64,000 nucleotides of DNA from Actinernus sp. WN-2022 (lineage: Eukaryota > Cnidaria > Anthozoa > Actiniaria > Actinernidae), in contig JAOWCC010000655.1 of NCBI GenBank assembly GCA_030867875.1, positions 9,942,269 through 10,006,268 of the forward strand. Direction: 5' to 3'. This document shows, piece after piece, positions 22,036-31,309 of the stretch. Every line of letters starts with the position of its first letter. The stretch's first letter is position 1. Made by a program: the position numbers and the translations under genes. The notes below the pieces were generated by a model, which had not been told where the DNA came from, did not search any database, and saw only the letters and a list, made by a program, of their open reading frames with translations.

Positions 22036-22548
22036 TCGGCAACTTTTGAGCAACTTTTAGCGTTTTGAGCAACTTTTTGTAGTGCGAGCAACCTAGAGCA
22101 AGTTTTGCCTTCCTTGGCAACTTTTGAGCAACAAATCGGTATAAAACTGATCCAAACTATCAAAAAGGTCTTTATTTAGAAGGTTTTTATTAAAATTGGT
22201 CAAAACTAAGGATAGTTAATTGATAAATGATATACAAATAAAAAAAAACTGGCTTTACGCGCGCCCACGCAAACTGGACAGCAGCTATCTATTTAATATC
22301 GCCCGCGAATTATCCAGCGGTTATTCGCTCCATGGTCAATATCACATTAGAAAGTACTACTATTGGTAGTTATGTTGAACTTTAAGATTATATTGAATTA
22401 CACATCCAACATTCCATGTTTTAAGTTGTTATCTAGAATAAAATGGCTCGCCAAAGTGAGCAACTTTTTCAAATTTTGGTGGCAACTTTTTCAATTTTTG
22501 GCAACTTTTGAGCAACTTTTAGCCTTTTTTTGGAGCAACTTTGGCTGG
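22036..22548 (+). repeat. interspersed GAGCAACTTTT repeats
   Basis: At least nine copies of GCAACTTTT or GAGCAACTTT occur in two clusters (about 22036-22130 and 22460-22548), separated by AT-rich DNA. The clusters share a longer core, GCAACTTTTGAGCAACTTTT. They may be the exon/intron leader of PolB or a simple repeat; I cannot decide. Confidence 0.6.
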
Positions 22549-22708
22549 ATTATTATTTTAATTTTTAAAAATTTAATTATTTGTAATTAAAACTTTTTTT
22601 TAATTTTTAATTTTTTTTAATTTTAATTTTTTTAAATTTATTTATGTATTATTTATTTATTTTATTTTATTTTATTGATTTATTTTATGTATTATTTTTT
22701 ATGGACAG

Positions 22709-24025
22709 GCCCTTCAAGACGTCACGGTCGCTATAGAGAGGTTCCTGGAGACCACCCCAGGGGAGGCCGGTCGCAAGACAGAGTACGCCTGACCCTAGAC
22801 GCTCCGCATCTGGACTACCCATTGGCTTTTCCCTACCTGATGAGGTCCACCCTCACCCCCGCCCTGATCATGGCCAGAATTGGGGAGATTACACAATCAA
22901 ATCAAGAATTCATTATGAGGGGCCGCTTCCACATCCATGTGTTTCACGTGAAAATACCCAGCGCGGGAGGAGGGCGTCCGGCCCGTTGCTGTACGACCGA
23001 CTTGGAAAAATTTAAAAACATCAAACGAAGCATCGTGAGGATACGAAATCTAGATGAATTGTGCATGGCCAGAGGATTGGTCACGGCCCTGGCCCGGGAG
23101 CAGCAACATCCTGAGTACAACCAAATAAGACAAGGGAAAGGCCAACAACGGACTCTAGCCTTGGAGCTCCACCACCAGGCAGGCGTCCCTATTCAACCGT
23201 GTGGGATCCCGGAGCTCAAGCGATTCCAAGCGTACTTGGCAGGCCAAGGGGTAGAAGTCAATCTGGTTTCCCGAGAGCATATGAACGGTATTATTTACTC
23301 TGGCCACCTCCCTGAGGCTCGCTACCGCGTGTACCTCTACCAAACCGAGAACCACCACTATGACGTCATCAACAACATGAGGGGTCTACTAAACGCCAAA
23401 CACTTCTGCCCCCACTGTCAGAAGCCCTACAACGATCCTAGACGACACGCTTGTGACACGACCTGTGTCTGTTGTGGGGTCAAGGACTGCTCTCCCCTCG
23501 CCCCTGGGGAGAAATTTTCAAGGGGAGAAATTTTCTAGGAGAAAATGCGACCAGTGCCGTCGGTGGTTCAAGAGTGGGGCCTGCTTTGAGAACCACCGCC
23601 GTCACCTCCCCCACCGGACGGGGCAAGGGAATCTCTACACCAGAACATGGAGCCAGTGCGAACGGTACACGCGTTGTGTCCAGTGTGGGGTGACGGTAGA
23701 CCATCTGGCTCGGAGCCGGGACGGAGTCCACGTGTGCGGAGAATACCGTTGCCGGAGTTGCCAAGCTATTGTCCCCCCGGACCACTTGTGCTACATGCAA
23801 GTGGCGGACCAACAAGTCCTGCGCCTAGCCCCAGAAGGAGGTGGTGGGGGAGGAGAAGAAGAAGAAGAAGAAGAAGAAGATGAAGATGAAAATGCCTACG
23901 CGGCCCTCCTGGCAGAAGAAGAGGAGACAGAGAGAGCCGCCGCGGAAGACGAGGGGCACGAGGACAAGTTCTTGGGCGAGACGGCGTTGCCAGAGCGCTT
24001 GTCCCAATCCCGCGGGTCTCGTTAG
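22709..24025 (+). pseudogene. PolB: protein-primed DNA polymerase B, N-terminal zinc-finger part only
   Basis: A likely acceptor (ATGGACAG, ending 22708) precedes a frame that shifts near 22780-22792. It continues through the conserved N-terminal region (QGKGQQRTLALELHHQAG, YDVINNMRGLLNAKHFCPHC). A 16-bp tandem duplication (23506-23521, 23522-23537) shifts the frame again, after which three further Cys/His clusters follow (CDQC, CVQC, CRSC...DHLCYM) and then a Glu-rich tract. The frame stops at 24023-24025. The exonuclease and palm domains, normally most of this protein, are absent and not found elsewhere in the element. An intact copy would replicate the element from protein-primed ends; this one cannot. 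Confidence 0.85.
23506..23537 (+). repeat. 16-bp tandem duplication causing a PolB frameshift
   Basis: GGGGAGAAATTTTCAA is followed directly by GGGGAGAAATTTTCTA. The frame before the first copy and the frame after the second differ by one, as expected for a 16-base insertion. Confidence 0.85.
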
Positions 24026-24056
24026 GGTTCGTGCCATGGCGACAATGAAGGGGGGT

Positions 24057-24886
24057 TTAAAAAGGACGCCAATTTAAAGGCGGTTTTTGGGCGGAGCCAG
24101 TGCCAAAAGAGAGGCGACGGCTACCCCCACGTGGACCCCCACGGGGGAAGGCTTTGTAGGGGGTCCTGGAGTACGGTGTTTCATCTCGGCGGGGCGGGAG
24201 ATCTTTGTAAGGGGTGGATAGTAGTAGGGGTTCTTCTGGAGTCGCGGCGGTTCGTTTAGGCCGGGGCGTGTACTCTTTCTTCTTGGAGATGAGATCCCGG
24301 GGGTGGCGGACGAGATCTTTAGGAATTTTTTCTTCCGCTAGAAATTGCATGAAATCACGGTAGCCGGGCGACGTGCGGGTGGAAGAAGGATGCACAGCCT
24401 CTTTAATCAGATCGGCGATTTGACTGCCCGGTAGGGTTTGCCCGTAGAGTTTCACTTCCCCTTGCGCATTCCAGGTAATTTTCTGGGGTCCTTTCAACTT
24501 CAACAGATTGACCAGCACCGACGCTAAAGGTTTGCTGGAGGGGGGGACGCGGCGCAAAGCGCCCCTTTGGCTCTGGGTTAAACTTTTGCCGCCACGGCCA
24601 TGAAGGGACTAGGCTCAATGGTTTCGCGACGTCGGACGTATTTTTGGAGTAAATCTTGAAACTGGTCGGCGCTTGCCGGTTTCTCTGGGGTTTCTAGGAC
24701 CTGCGCCATGGCCTTTTGGTACTGACTGAGCACTTTAACCCCTTTGGTCGTGTCCACACGAAGCTGTTGTTCCAACCACCGCATAGACTCTTCCGGCACC
24801 AAGACCATGCGCATAGGGTTCTTTCCCGTGGCGGCCCCCTCGGCCTCTTTCATCGCTTTTTTCGTTTGTGTCGCTTCACTGACCAT
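24057..24886 (-). pseudogene. Polinton late protein of unknown function, one frameshift
   Basis: ATG 24886 opens a 102-codon frame (motif NPMRMVLVPEESMRWLEQQL). Near 24570-24590 reading passes to another frame, which has no ATG of its own and runs to 24057 (WNAQGEVKLYGQTLPGSQIA, then basic and Pro-rich). Similar two-part proteins occur in other invertebrate Polintons, as far as I recall, without a known role. The gene ends 31 bases from the PolB stop on the other strand, with no polyadenylation signal between, which suggests a deletion scar here. Confidence 0.6.
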
Positions 24887-25137
24887 CGCGTCACGGAGAC
24901 TCCTTCTGGGGCTGGAGGATGGTGTGGCGACCGCTTCCTTTTCTCTGTCTGGGATTTCTTCTTGGGCGGCCGCGTCTTATACTTTCTTCGGATTTGCTTC
25001 GCCGCCCGCACGGTCCTGCTGACTTTTTTTCCCGGCACGGTTTGGCGTTGCCTTTTTCGCAGGCGGGCTAAAAACAACTGCCACCGGGCCGGGTCCGTAC
25101 CCGCGGGTGCCGGCAAGTTGCGGATTTTTTGGACCAT
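24850..25137 (-). CDS. small very basic late protein
   Basis: Ninety-five codons from an ATG directly after the stop of the upstream gene (TGA ATG). The product is rich in Lys and Arg (AAKQIRRKYKTRPPKKKSQT) with a Pro-rich patch and could bind nucleic acid inside the virion. It overlaps the next start (24886) by 37 bases, so it may instead be the N-terminal part of that protein after a frameshift. No family recognised. Confidence 0.45.
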   Translation of the reverse strand: MVQKIRNLPAPAGTDPARWQLFLARLRKRQRQTVPGKKVSRTVRAAKQIRRKYKTRPPKKKSQTEKRKRSPHHPPAPEGVSVTRWSVKRHKRKKR

Positions 25138-25716
25138 TCAGGACCAGATATAAGGTTGACTCAGTTCTTGGGCGTACTCTTCCGGGGAAGGGTATTTTGT
25201 CGTGGGGTAGCCTGGGGCAAAATACCCTCCGGCTTGCTCCAGCTCTTTCTTGACCCTTAAACTTAACCCTCTACGGAACAACGACCCCTCCGGCTTGCTC
25301 CAGAGCTTTCTTGACTCCCCTCCACTGATGGCGCCAGCGGCCACGGCTTTGCCAGCAAGAACGGCGGCGGCAATGAGGGCGGCGGTCGTGAAAATGAACC
25401 CTCCTCGCTGGCCCACGGCCTTTTTAAGCTTGGCTTTTTGCAACGCTGTCGAGGAGGAGAGCAGAATCCTTCGCCTCACGGCCGGTGGCAGGGCTTTGTT
25501 GGCTATTTTTCGAAGTTTCGCCTTGATGGAGGCAAAAAATTTCTTCGCGTGGGCGCCTATCGGAATAGTCCCGAGCAAGGCGTTGTGCACCACTTCGCTG
25601 ACGGCGTTGATTTGATGTTGGCTCGCGGTCCGGATGAGTTTCTTTTTCTGGCCGAGATCCGCTTTGGCAAATTGACGGAGGAACGTGGCGCTGCGTTGAA
25701 GCAAGGGAGAGGCCAT
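25138..25716 (-). CDS. basic, hydrophobic-centred late protein
   Basis: About 192 codons. The first half is helical and basic (ending VRRRILLSSSTALQ). It is followed by a GGFIFTTAALIAAAVLAGKA hydrophobic stretch that could be a membrane segment or amphipathic capsid-lining helix, and then a charged tail. The tail-coding DNA contains a short duplication (about 25225-25253 and 25286-25315). The layout of a helical basic region followed by a GGF motif and a hydrophobic segment is common in Polinton late clusters, with unknown role. The start at 25716 is the ATG nearest the upstream gene. Confidence 0.6.
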   Translation of the reverse strand: MASPLLQRSATFLRQFAKADLGQKKKLIRTASQHQINAVSEVVHNALLGTIPIGAHAKKFFASIKAKLRKIANKALPPAVRRRILLSSSTALQKAKLKKAVGQRGGFIFTTAALIAAAVLAGKAVAAGAISGGESRKLWSKPEGSLFRRGLSLRVKKELEQAGGYFAPGYPTTKYPSPEEYAQELSQPYIWS

Positions 25717-25790
25717 CACTACAACTGAACGGATTCCCTGGGGGGCTTAGCCTATAAAGTTAATCCAATCCACTTTGTTCCCTTCGCCAC

Positions 25791-26912
25791 TCAGGACCTT
25801 GAAAAAGGGGGATGGAATGTTGTTTTGCTGTTGGGCCTTTTCCACACCGCCCCACGAAGTGATTGGGATGGGGCGCGGCCCTTTGTTTTTTTCACTCTTT
25901 TGGCCGTCGTCTTCTTCTTCTTCTTGGAGCCTCCTCGTTGTTGGCTCTTTCGTAGTTGTTGTTGCATCGTTTTGGCGGTGTTGGCAAAAAAATGGGGCTT
26001 TCCTCGTTGGTGGTACATCGCTTTGCCGTTGTTGCCCATAACGTCAAGGCTAGGTTTTAGCATGGGGGTAATTTCCTTCTTCAGTTCCGCCCAAAGTCCT
26101 ACCCCTTTTTGATCCTCCTCCAGCACGTAGGCGCCTCCTAGTTGCTCTCCTACGAGGTGCTTGCCTAGTTTATAGCATAACTTTTTGTAGGAGAAACCAG
26201 GAATCACAGCCTTGGGTGTTTTTGCGATGAGCTTAAACAGGTCAGAAACGGCGCCCGCCCCCTTTTGATCCTCCTCCAGCACGTAGGCGTGATGCCGTTG
26301 TCCCTCCTCGGAGAAAATGTTGGTGCGCAATCGGATTTGGGGCGGGGTTCGGGGGTGCAGGTCGAATAGGAGTTAGCCAAAGGGGCGTTGGGTCGCGTCT
26401 TGGTAGGCCCGCATCACTGCCGGTACTTGCCCCGGAAAGGCCTGCTCGGCCAATTTCCGGACTTGCAACGAATCCCGAGCGTTTTTAAAAGCCACCAGGT
26501 AGTGGGCGTTGATGGAAATGGTGCGCGCGTACTTGCCTGGGGGGAAAATGTTCTGGGTCAGGTACAGCACGGAAATGTTGTGGTGGTGCGAGCCTTTGGT
26601 GAACAATTCCACCACCCGCTCGTCCTTGGAGCCTTCTTTCATCAAATTGTCCAGGATCAAGAGGCCCGGCTTGCCGCGAAAGGGGGCGTACGGGTCGTCG
26701 GGAAGCCCCTCCACAAATTTCACCCCCAATTGTTTTGGCATGGCTGTGAAACGGGGTTTCCAGGCGCTGCCATAGCAGTACACGATCGTGAGGGGTAGTT
26801 GGGTGAAATGGGATTTCACATGGTGCAGGAGCCTTTTGGTGAACACCGTTTTCCCCGATTGACTCTGACCCGTGATCAAGATATTGCAGGGCGCTTGGAA
26901 ACGGACATCCAT
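25791..26912 (-). pseudogene. ATP: A32/FtsK-like packaging ATPase with an in-frame stop
   Basis: From ATG 26912 the frame has a Walker A box GQSQSGKT (residues 15-22), a Walker B LLILDNL (84-90) and a sensor-like SVLYLTQN (114-121), typical of the viral genome-packaging ATPases. A TAA at 26373-26375 stops it after 179 residues, but the same frame continues without an early ATG (RLRTNIFSEEGQRHHAYVLE). It runs for about 180 more codons to 25791, so the C-terminus is probably cut off by the stop. A 27-base repeat (26107-26133, 26263-26289) gives AYVLEEDQKG twice. The distal Lys-rich part may be a separate gene. The intact enzyme would pump DNA into capsids. Confidence 0.82.
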
Positions 26913-26918
26913 TGCGCC

Positions 26919-27509
26919 TCACACCCTTCCCAAGAATAACAAGACATTGAGGTGGGGAACTTGTTTTATTTTTATTTTTTTAGTGTCTCTCAAACTGATA
27001 ACACATTGATCGTGAAGGCCTTGCTGCTGCTGCCACCGCGCCACACTCCGGCGCTGGTACTGGCGCTGCCAGGCTTTGAGGGCCAGGTCCCTGGTTGTCT
27101 TGGTCTTCCACCGCTGGAGGTTCTGCAGGACCTCCGCCAGGGTCCGTCCGTGGGCTCGGCGCAGGAGGTAGTACAGGCAATAACTGCCGCACACGTTGGA
27201 CTTGTTCCCTTGCAACATCACGTTGTTTTCCCTATGCTGGGCGTTCCCCTGCCTCACGTACTCTTGCAACCCATAATAAGAGGCGGGAAAGCCATAGCTG
27301 TCGAAGAATTCATTCATGCCTTGGCGCGGAAAATAAAAGGCCAACCAATGGGTGCCTGGTCCGTCGGCGTTGTCGGTATTGAGAATGAACGAGGCTGGGC
27401 GGGTCACGCGGCGGGGCCGTAGGTCCATGGGAAACACGCCCCGAAACGAGGCGCGGAGCCACCAATCGTGACGGGCCAAGACCGCCAATTGCGACGTGTA
27501 GGTGGTCAT
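26919..27509 (-). CDS. PRO: adenain-like cysteine protease
   Basis: One of the few apparently intact genes, 196 codons. It shows the adenovirus-protease pattern: His54 in GTHWLAFYF, Asp70 in FFDSYG, Gln100, and the catalytic Cys107 in SNVCGSYCLYYLL. In this family the enzyme cleaves capsid and core precursors during maturation. Its ATG follows the capsid-gene stop by four bases, and its stop precedes the ATPase ATG by six, so all three are probably read from one transcript. The last 30 residues are AT-rich in codons and contain minus-strand AATAAA sequences, so the native end may be earlier. Confidence 0.88.
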   Translation of the reverse strand: MTTYTSQLAVLARHDWWLRASFRGVFPMDLRPRRVTRPASFILNTDNADGPGTHWLAFYFPRQGMNEFFDSYGFPASYYGLQEYVRQGNAQHRENNVMLQGNKSNVCGSYCLYYLLRRAHGRTLAEVLQNLQRWKTKTTRDLALKAWQRQYQRRSVARWQQQQGLHDQCVISLRDTKKIKIKQVPHLNVLLFLGRV

Positions 27510-27513
27510 CGGC

Positions 27514-28842
27514 TTACAACTTTTTCACTTCTCGGCTGCTGTTGATTTCGTACGCGGCGTCAAACTCGCAGTTCACGTACACGGATAGGGTCTCGGTGAC
27601 GCCTGTCGCAAACTGAAGCCGGATGCCCAACGTCGCGTACTGTTGTATGTTCATGTGCGAGGCGCTTCCACTGCCGTCCGGGGTGAAGTCAAAACACAGG
27701 ATGGCGTACCCCTTGTCCCAATCGGTCCGGGTAATGTCAATCCCATGGTTGGCGTTCATGGCGCCTTGAGACAGGAACAAGGTATTGTAACCGTCCAGGG
27801 TTTTCCCGGTTACAAATTCGAGGTGGGAGAAGGGGGTGGGCGTACCGTCGATCGTGACCGTCGCGCAGGTCATCCCGAACCTTTGGAAATGGAAGGGGTT
27901 CTTTTTCAGAGCTCCCAAACTGTTCGCACTCCCCATCAAGGCAAGTCGCATGCGTCGGGGGATGCGTCCGCCTAGGAAATCCGTTTTCTCAAAGGTGGTG
28001 TCCCCCAGGGAAATGGTGAACATCCGTTCTTCTTCGCTGTTGTAAGGGTAGAGGACGGGCTGGGACACGAGTTTCACTTCGACGCTCTTCATGAAGTCCT
28101 TGTTGCAGACACTGACGCGACGGAAGAAGGTGACCCGCTTCAGCACGATTTTGGCGGCGGCCGCTTCCGCCGCTGCACTGTCCCCCATGAGGGCAAAGGC
28201 GTTGCTGGCGGGGGTGAGTCGGAATTCTAGGGGCACTCCGTTGAGGAGCAGTTTGTTGGTGAAGGCTGCGTCAATGTAAATAATCCCGGTCAGTTCCACC
28301 ACTTTGCTGACCCCCGTGTATCCCGCGCGCGTAGTCAACCCTACGTTGTCCCCGGCGATGTCGAAAGCATCCATGGCCCCGGCCACGTCTTTGTAATACA
28401 GCCCCGCGGTCAGGTAGGATTTCTTGGCGTCTGGAGTATAATTGAGGAGGGTGCTGAGGTAGGCTTTGTAGGGGTAGGGTTTGGTGCTCATGGTCATCCA
28501 TTCCCCGTTCAAGGCCATATCTATTTGCGACCAGAGGGAATGAAACCAATTGTTGACGGGTCCCAGCTTCAAATCGGTGGTCAAATCCCCGCCGTTGGCT
28601 TTCACGAGGTTGGCCGTCACCTTGAAGTAACTTCTAGGCAGCACTGTGTAATAGGGACTGGCGGGGAGGTAAAATTCCACGGGCGACCCGGGTAAGAGGG
28701 CCGATTTGGGAGCGTGCTCCGACCAATAGCCTCGTTCTTCAACCGCTTAGGCCAATTCCTTGTCGAAAAAATCCAAATGGGTGTTGTAGCCGCCCAACAT
28801 GTTGGGCAGGGGCGGTTTGCCCATGCCTGCGACCGTAGTCAT
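27514..28842 (-). pseudogene. MCP: major capsid protein (double-jelly-roll type) with an early stop
   Basis: The ATG at 28842 starts a frame of 442 codons, the length expected of Polinton capsid proteins, but codon 32 is TAA (28747-28749). The rest is open (FHSLWSQIDMALNGEWM; FTISLGDTTFEKTDFLGGRI; FSHLEFVTGKTLDGYNT). The residue composition and the N-terminal WSQIDMALNG motif fit the family annotated as F54H12.2-like in invertebrate genomes, now seen as the Polinton/adintovirus hexon. It would form the icosahedral shell. The stop codon would remove nearly everything unless a later start is used. Confidence 0.8.
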
Positions 28843-28847
28843 GGTGT

Positions 28848-29485
28848 TCAATAATCAACGTCAAAGATATCTCTCGCAACACGTGCACGCTTGACGGCCT
28901 TCGAAGGAATGAGAGGGAGAGCCTGTTTTTTCTTTATTTTATTCTTGTTGGTTGTGGGCCGTACTACGGGCCGTGCCGGCTTCTTCGTCTTTTTCTTTTT
29001 CGGCGCCACCCCGGCTATCTTTTCTAGGCCTTGGATCAAATTTTTACTGGTTTTCTTGCCGAGCACACGGGCCGCCCCTTGACTCGTGTCCTTCACGATT
29101 TGCTTCAGCACCCTCTTGCCAAATTTCTTTTTCAGATGAGCGAGAATCTTTTGTCCTCCTTTTTTAGGCACCGCCCCCGCGACGGTGCCGGCCAGCGCTT
29201 TGCCCGCCATGGCGGCCAAAGGGGCTAGCGCTAAGGGCAAGAGCCCACCCTTTTGATTCTTGACCGGTCCGTAGCCGCCGAGTTCATTCCAACGGATAGG
29301 GATGAGTCCCCCGCCGCCTTGCTGCCCCCGACCCCCTGCAAGACAGGAATGGAGGTGGGCGTGCGTTGAGGGCTGGAGGCGTGGGCGGGGAGGGCATGGA
29401 ACACAGGTATCGAAGACCCTCCGCCAACCACGACCCCCATAGATGGCACCGGTGCCATAGTCCCCGTACACGCTCCATAATTCAT
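28848..29485 (-). pseudogene. basic core/pX-like protein with a frameshift
   Basis: The ATG at 29485 overlaps the stop of the upstream gene (ATGA). It opens a Gly/Pro/Ser-rich frame that runs into another frame near 29320-29340, inside G-rich DNA. The second frame has a hydrophobic Ala/Leu/Gly segment (LPLALAPLAAMAGKALAG) and then a strongly basic half (PKKKKTKKPARPVVRP). This layout resembles the DNA-binding core proteins of adenovirus-like particles; the match is by composition and position. The distance to the capsid ATG is five bases. Confidence 0.6.
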
Positions 29486-30819
29486 CCTTTCCTTTTCAGA
29501 GTGCGCTTCACAAATTCCAATGTCGCCACCACGGTCGCTGTTGAGGTGAATGAGATGCGTTGGCCTGACTCGTCGGTTATAAGGATTTCCAGCGTGTCAA
29601 ACACCGTTTTGGCGAGCGGAAAGTACCGCATGACCGGAAAGTCTCGTTCCACCACCTTGTTGTAAGGGACCTGGGCCGCCACGACCCTCAGCAAGGGCGC
29701 TTTCACTTCCCCCACGATGTGGGGCTCAATCAGATCGCAGTACACGTACAAACTGCGCACGGGTTGGTGTTTAAAATCGCGGTTGAGCAGGTAGGGTTTG
29801 GTCGTTGAGAATTTCAGGCCGGAATAATAGGTGGACCAACACTCGGGCTGGTACCCCATCAGGGGTCGTAGATTCTTGACTATGTTCTCGGTCTGCGAAA
29901 AGTATTGGGGCGTGTGCCCGTCGCCAAACCCCAACAACTTGGCCATCCAAGGGCTCATGACAAGATGCACGTCCGCCTGGAGGAGTCGAAAGGTCAGCCT
30001 TAAGGACCCTTTGGGGAGGTTGGGGAGCCAATTCCATACCACAGGAGGGGAGAAGTTCGGAAGGGCCACTACGACAGCTTTGGCGTTCGCGTAATTCCCT
30101 GTCGGTAACACAAAGGTGGATTTGATCTTGTGATGCTTGTACAACGCGATAGTACCGTATTCCCTGGTTGCGGTACACAGGTAGTACACGGTTCGGTCTT
30201 TCTCCGAGGCCGACGCTGGGATCATGATGGCTTTGTCCGAGATCACCGAGCCCGTGCAGACCCCAACGAAACTGGACATCAAGGGGGTGGAGGGACCCGG
30301 TTTTTTCATCATGTATTGGGGATGCGCGGCGGCCTTTTTGGGATCTTCCTCCAAACCGATCATGTAGGCCAGTGGAGGGGGGAGGGCTAAAATGTACCCG
30401 TCCGTTGAGGTTTGTTTCAATTCCAGGGTGGTCTTGGCCTTTGTTTTATCGAGGCGTTCCGGTAGTACGTTAAATGTTTTGAGGATCGCTTGGAACCCTC
30501 CTTGCACCAAAGCCCGACGCAGAGCATAGACCAGTTCCGTGACCGTTTCGAAATGCTGGGAATCAAAGGTGAGGGTGGTCGAGGTCTCTTCTTCTTGGCG
30601 AAGTTTTTCTTGGATCAGCGTAAATTGGCGGTCTTGCTCTTTGGGGAACAATTCATCCCAGGCGCGTGGAAATTGCAGGTGGCAGAGCGCCATTTCCCAC
30701 CGTCGGTCCAAGACCAACATCTCCGGGAGCCGGATACGAAAATGGGAGCCCGTGTTATTGGGAAAGGTAGCCCGGCTGGCTACGCTAGGCAATGTCATCC
30801 AGATGCGGTCGGGGTCCAT
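29482..30819 (-). CDS. large conserved virion-type protein (penton/minor capsid candidate)
   Basis: An intact 445-codon frame. It starts with a short N-terminal module (MTLPSVASRATFPNNTGSHF, then WEMALCHLQFPRAW) and ends with a module containing RSLYVYCDLIEPHIVGEVKA and FDTLEILITDESGQRISF. Proteins with this layout accompany the capsid gene in invertebrate Polintons. Whether this is the penton-base equivalent or another surface protein is not settled by what I can see. It overlaps the upstream short paralogue by 25 bases and the downstream gene by four. Confidence 0.65.
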   Translation of the reverse strand: MDPDRIWMTLPSVASRATFPNNTGSHFRIRLPEMLVLDRRWEMALCHLQFPRAWDELFPKEQDRQFTLIQEKLRQEEETSTTLTFDSQHFETVTELVYALRRALVQGGFQAILKTFNVLPERLDKTKAKTTLELKQTSTDGYILALPPPLAYMIGLEEDPKKAAAHPQYMMKKPGPSTPLMSSFVGVCTGSVISDKAIMIPASASEKDRTVYYLCTATREYGTIALYKHHKIKSTFVLPTGNYANAKAVVVALPNFSPPVVWNWLPNLPKGSLRLTFRLLQADVHLVMSPWMAKLLGFGDGHTPQYFSQTENIVKNLRPLMGYQPECWSTYYSGLKFSTTKPYLLNRDFKHQPVRSLYVYCDLIEPHIVGEVKAPLLRVVAAQVPYNKVVERDFPVMRYFPLAKTVFDTLEILITDESGQRISFTSTATVVATLEFVKRTLKRKG

Positions 30820-31247
30820 TCTTTCCGGAAATGGAGGGTCGCTTCCACCTTAGAGGTTTGTGGAAATGAAACAAGTTTCCCGTGTTCGTCGGTTATAAGG
30901 ATTTCGAAATCCTCAAACACCGTCTTGGCCAGTTGCCTGTAGAACAGGGGGGCAAAGTTGCGTTGTTGGACCGTGCCGTTTTCGTCGCTGGTCCCTGAAA
31001 AAAGGACTCTCAACAATGGGGCTTTCGTATCCCCCACAATACTGGGTTCCACTAAATCACAGTACATGTAAAGCGTCTTCTTCTTCTCGGGCCTGGGGAA
31101 GACCAGAGTCGTGACCGCCATTTCCCAGTCCGAAGACAACTCGTGCATTTGCGGGAGATGGATACGGAACCGGGACGGGACATTGGTGTAGACGGTAGTA
31201 CTCGTCCCGTTGGTGACGGTAATGTAAAATTCCTCTACCTCTTCCAT
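30795..31247 (-). CDS. short paralogue of the adjacent 445-residue protein
   Basis: About 150 codons from ATG 31247. Its N-terminal 45 residues (FRIHLPQMHELSSDWEMAV) match the start of the next gene's product. From KKKTLYMYCDLVEPSIVGDT onward it matches that product's C-terminal 130 residues. The central 270 or so residues are missing. DNA identity is visible, for example around TTATAAGGATTTC and CAAACACCGT. It is a tandem duplicate with a clean internal deletion that keeps the frame, so it may be a functional mini-version (terminal domains only). Confidence 0.75.
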   Translation of the reverse strand: MEEVEEFYITVTNGTSTTVYTNVPSRFRIHLPQMHELSSDWEMAVTTLVFPRPEKKKTLYMYCDLVEPSIVGDTKAPLLRVLFSGTSDENGTVQQRNFAPLFYRQLAKTVFEDFEILITDEHGKLVSFPQTSKVEATLHFRKEWTPTASG

Positions 31248-31293
31248 CCTCACTTTCTCGCAAATGAATCCGACCGCTGGGACAACAAACTCT

Positions 31294-31309
31294 TTTATTT
31301 CTTTTTATT
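31294..31309 (-). terminator. two minus-strand polyadenylation signals after integrase
   Basis: AATAAA occurs at 31294-31299 and 31304-31309, overlapping the stop codon of the chromodomain frame. Confidence 0.5.

Noticed and set aside
23840..23900. Acidic tract as a separate microsatellite locus
   Set aside because: The GAA/GAT repeats fall in the PolB frame as a Glu/Asp-rich linker, so they are reported with that gene.
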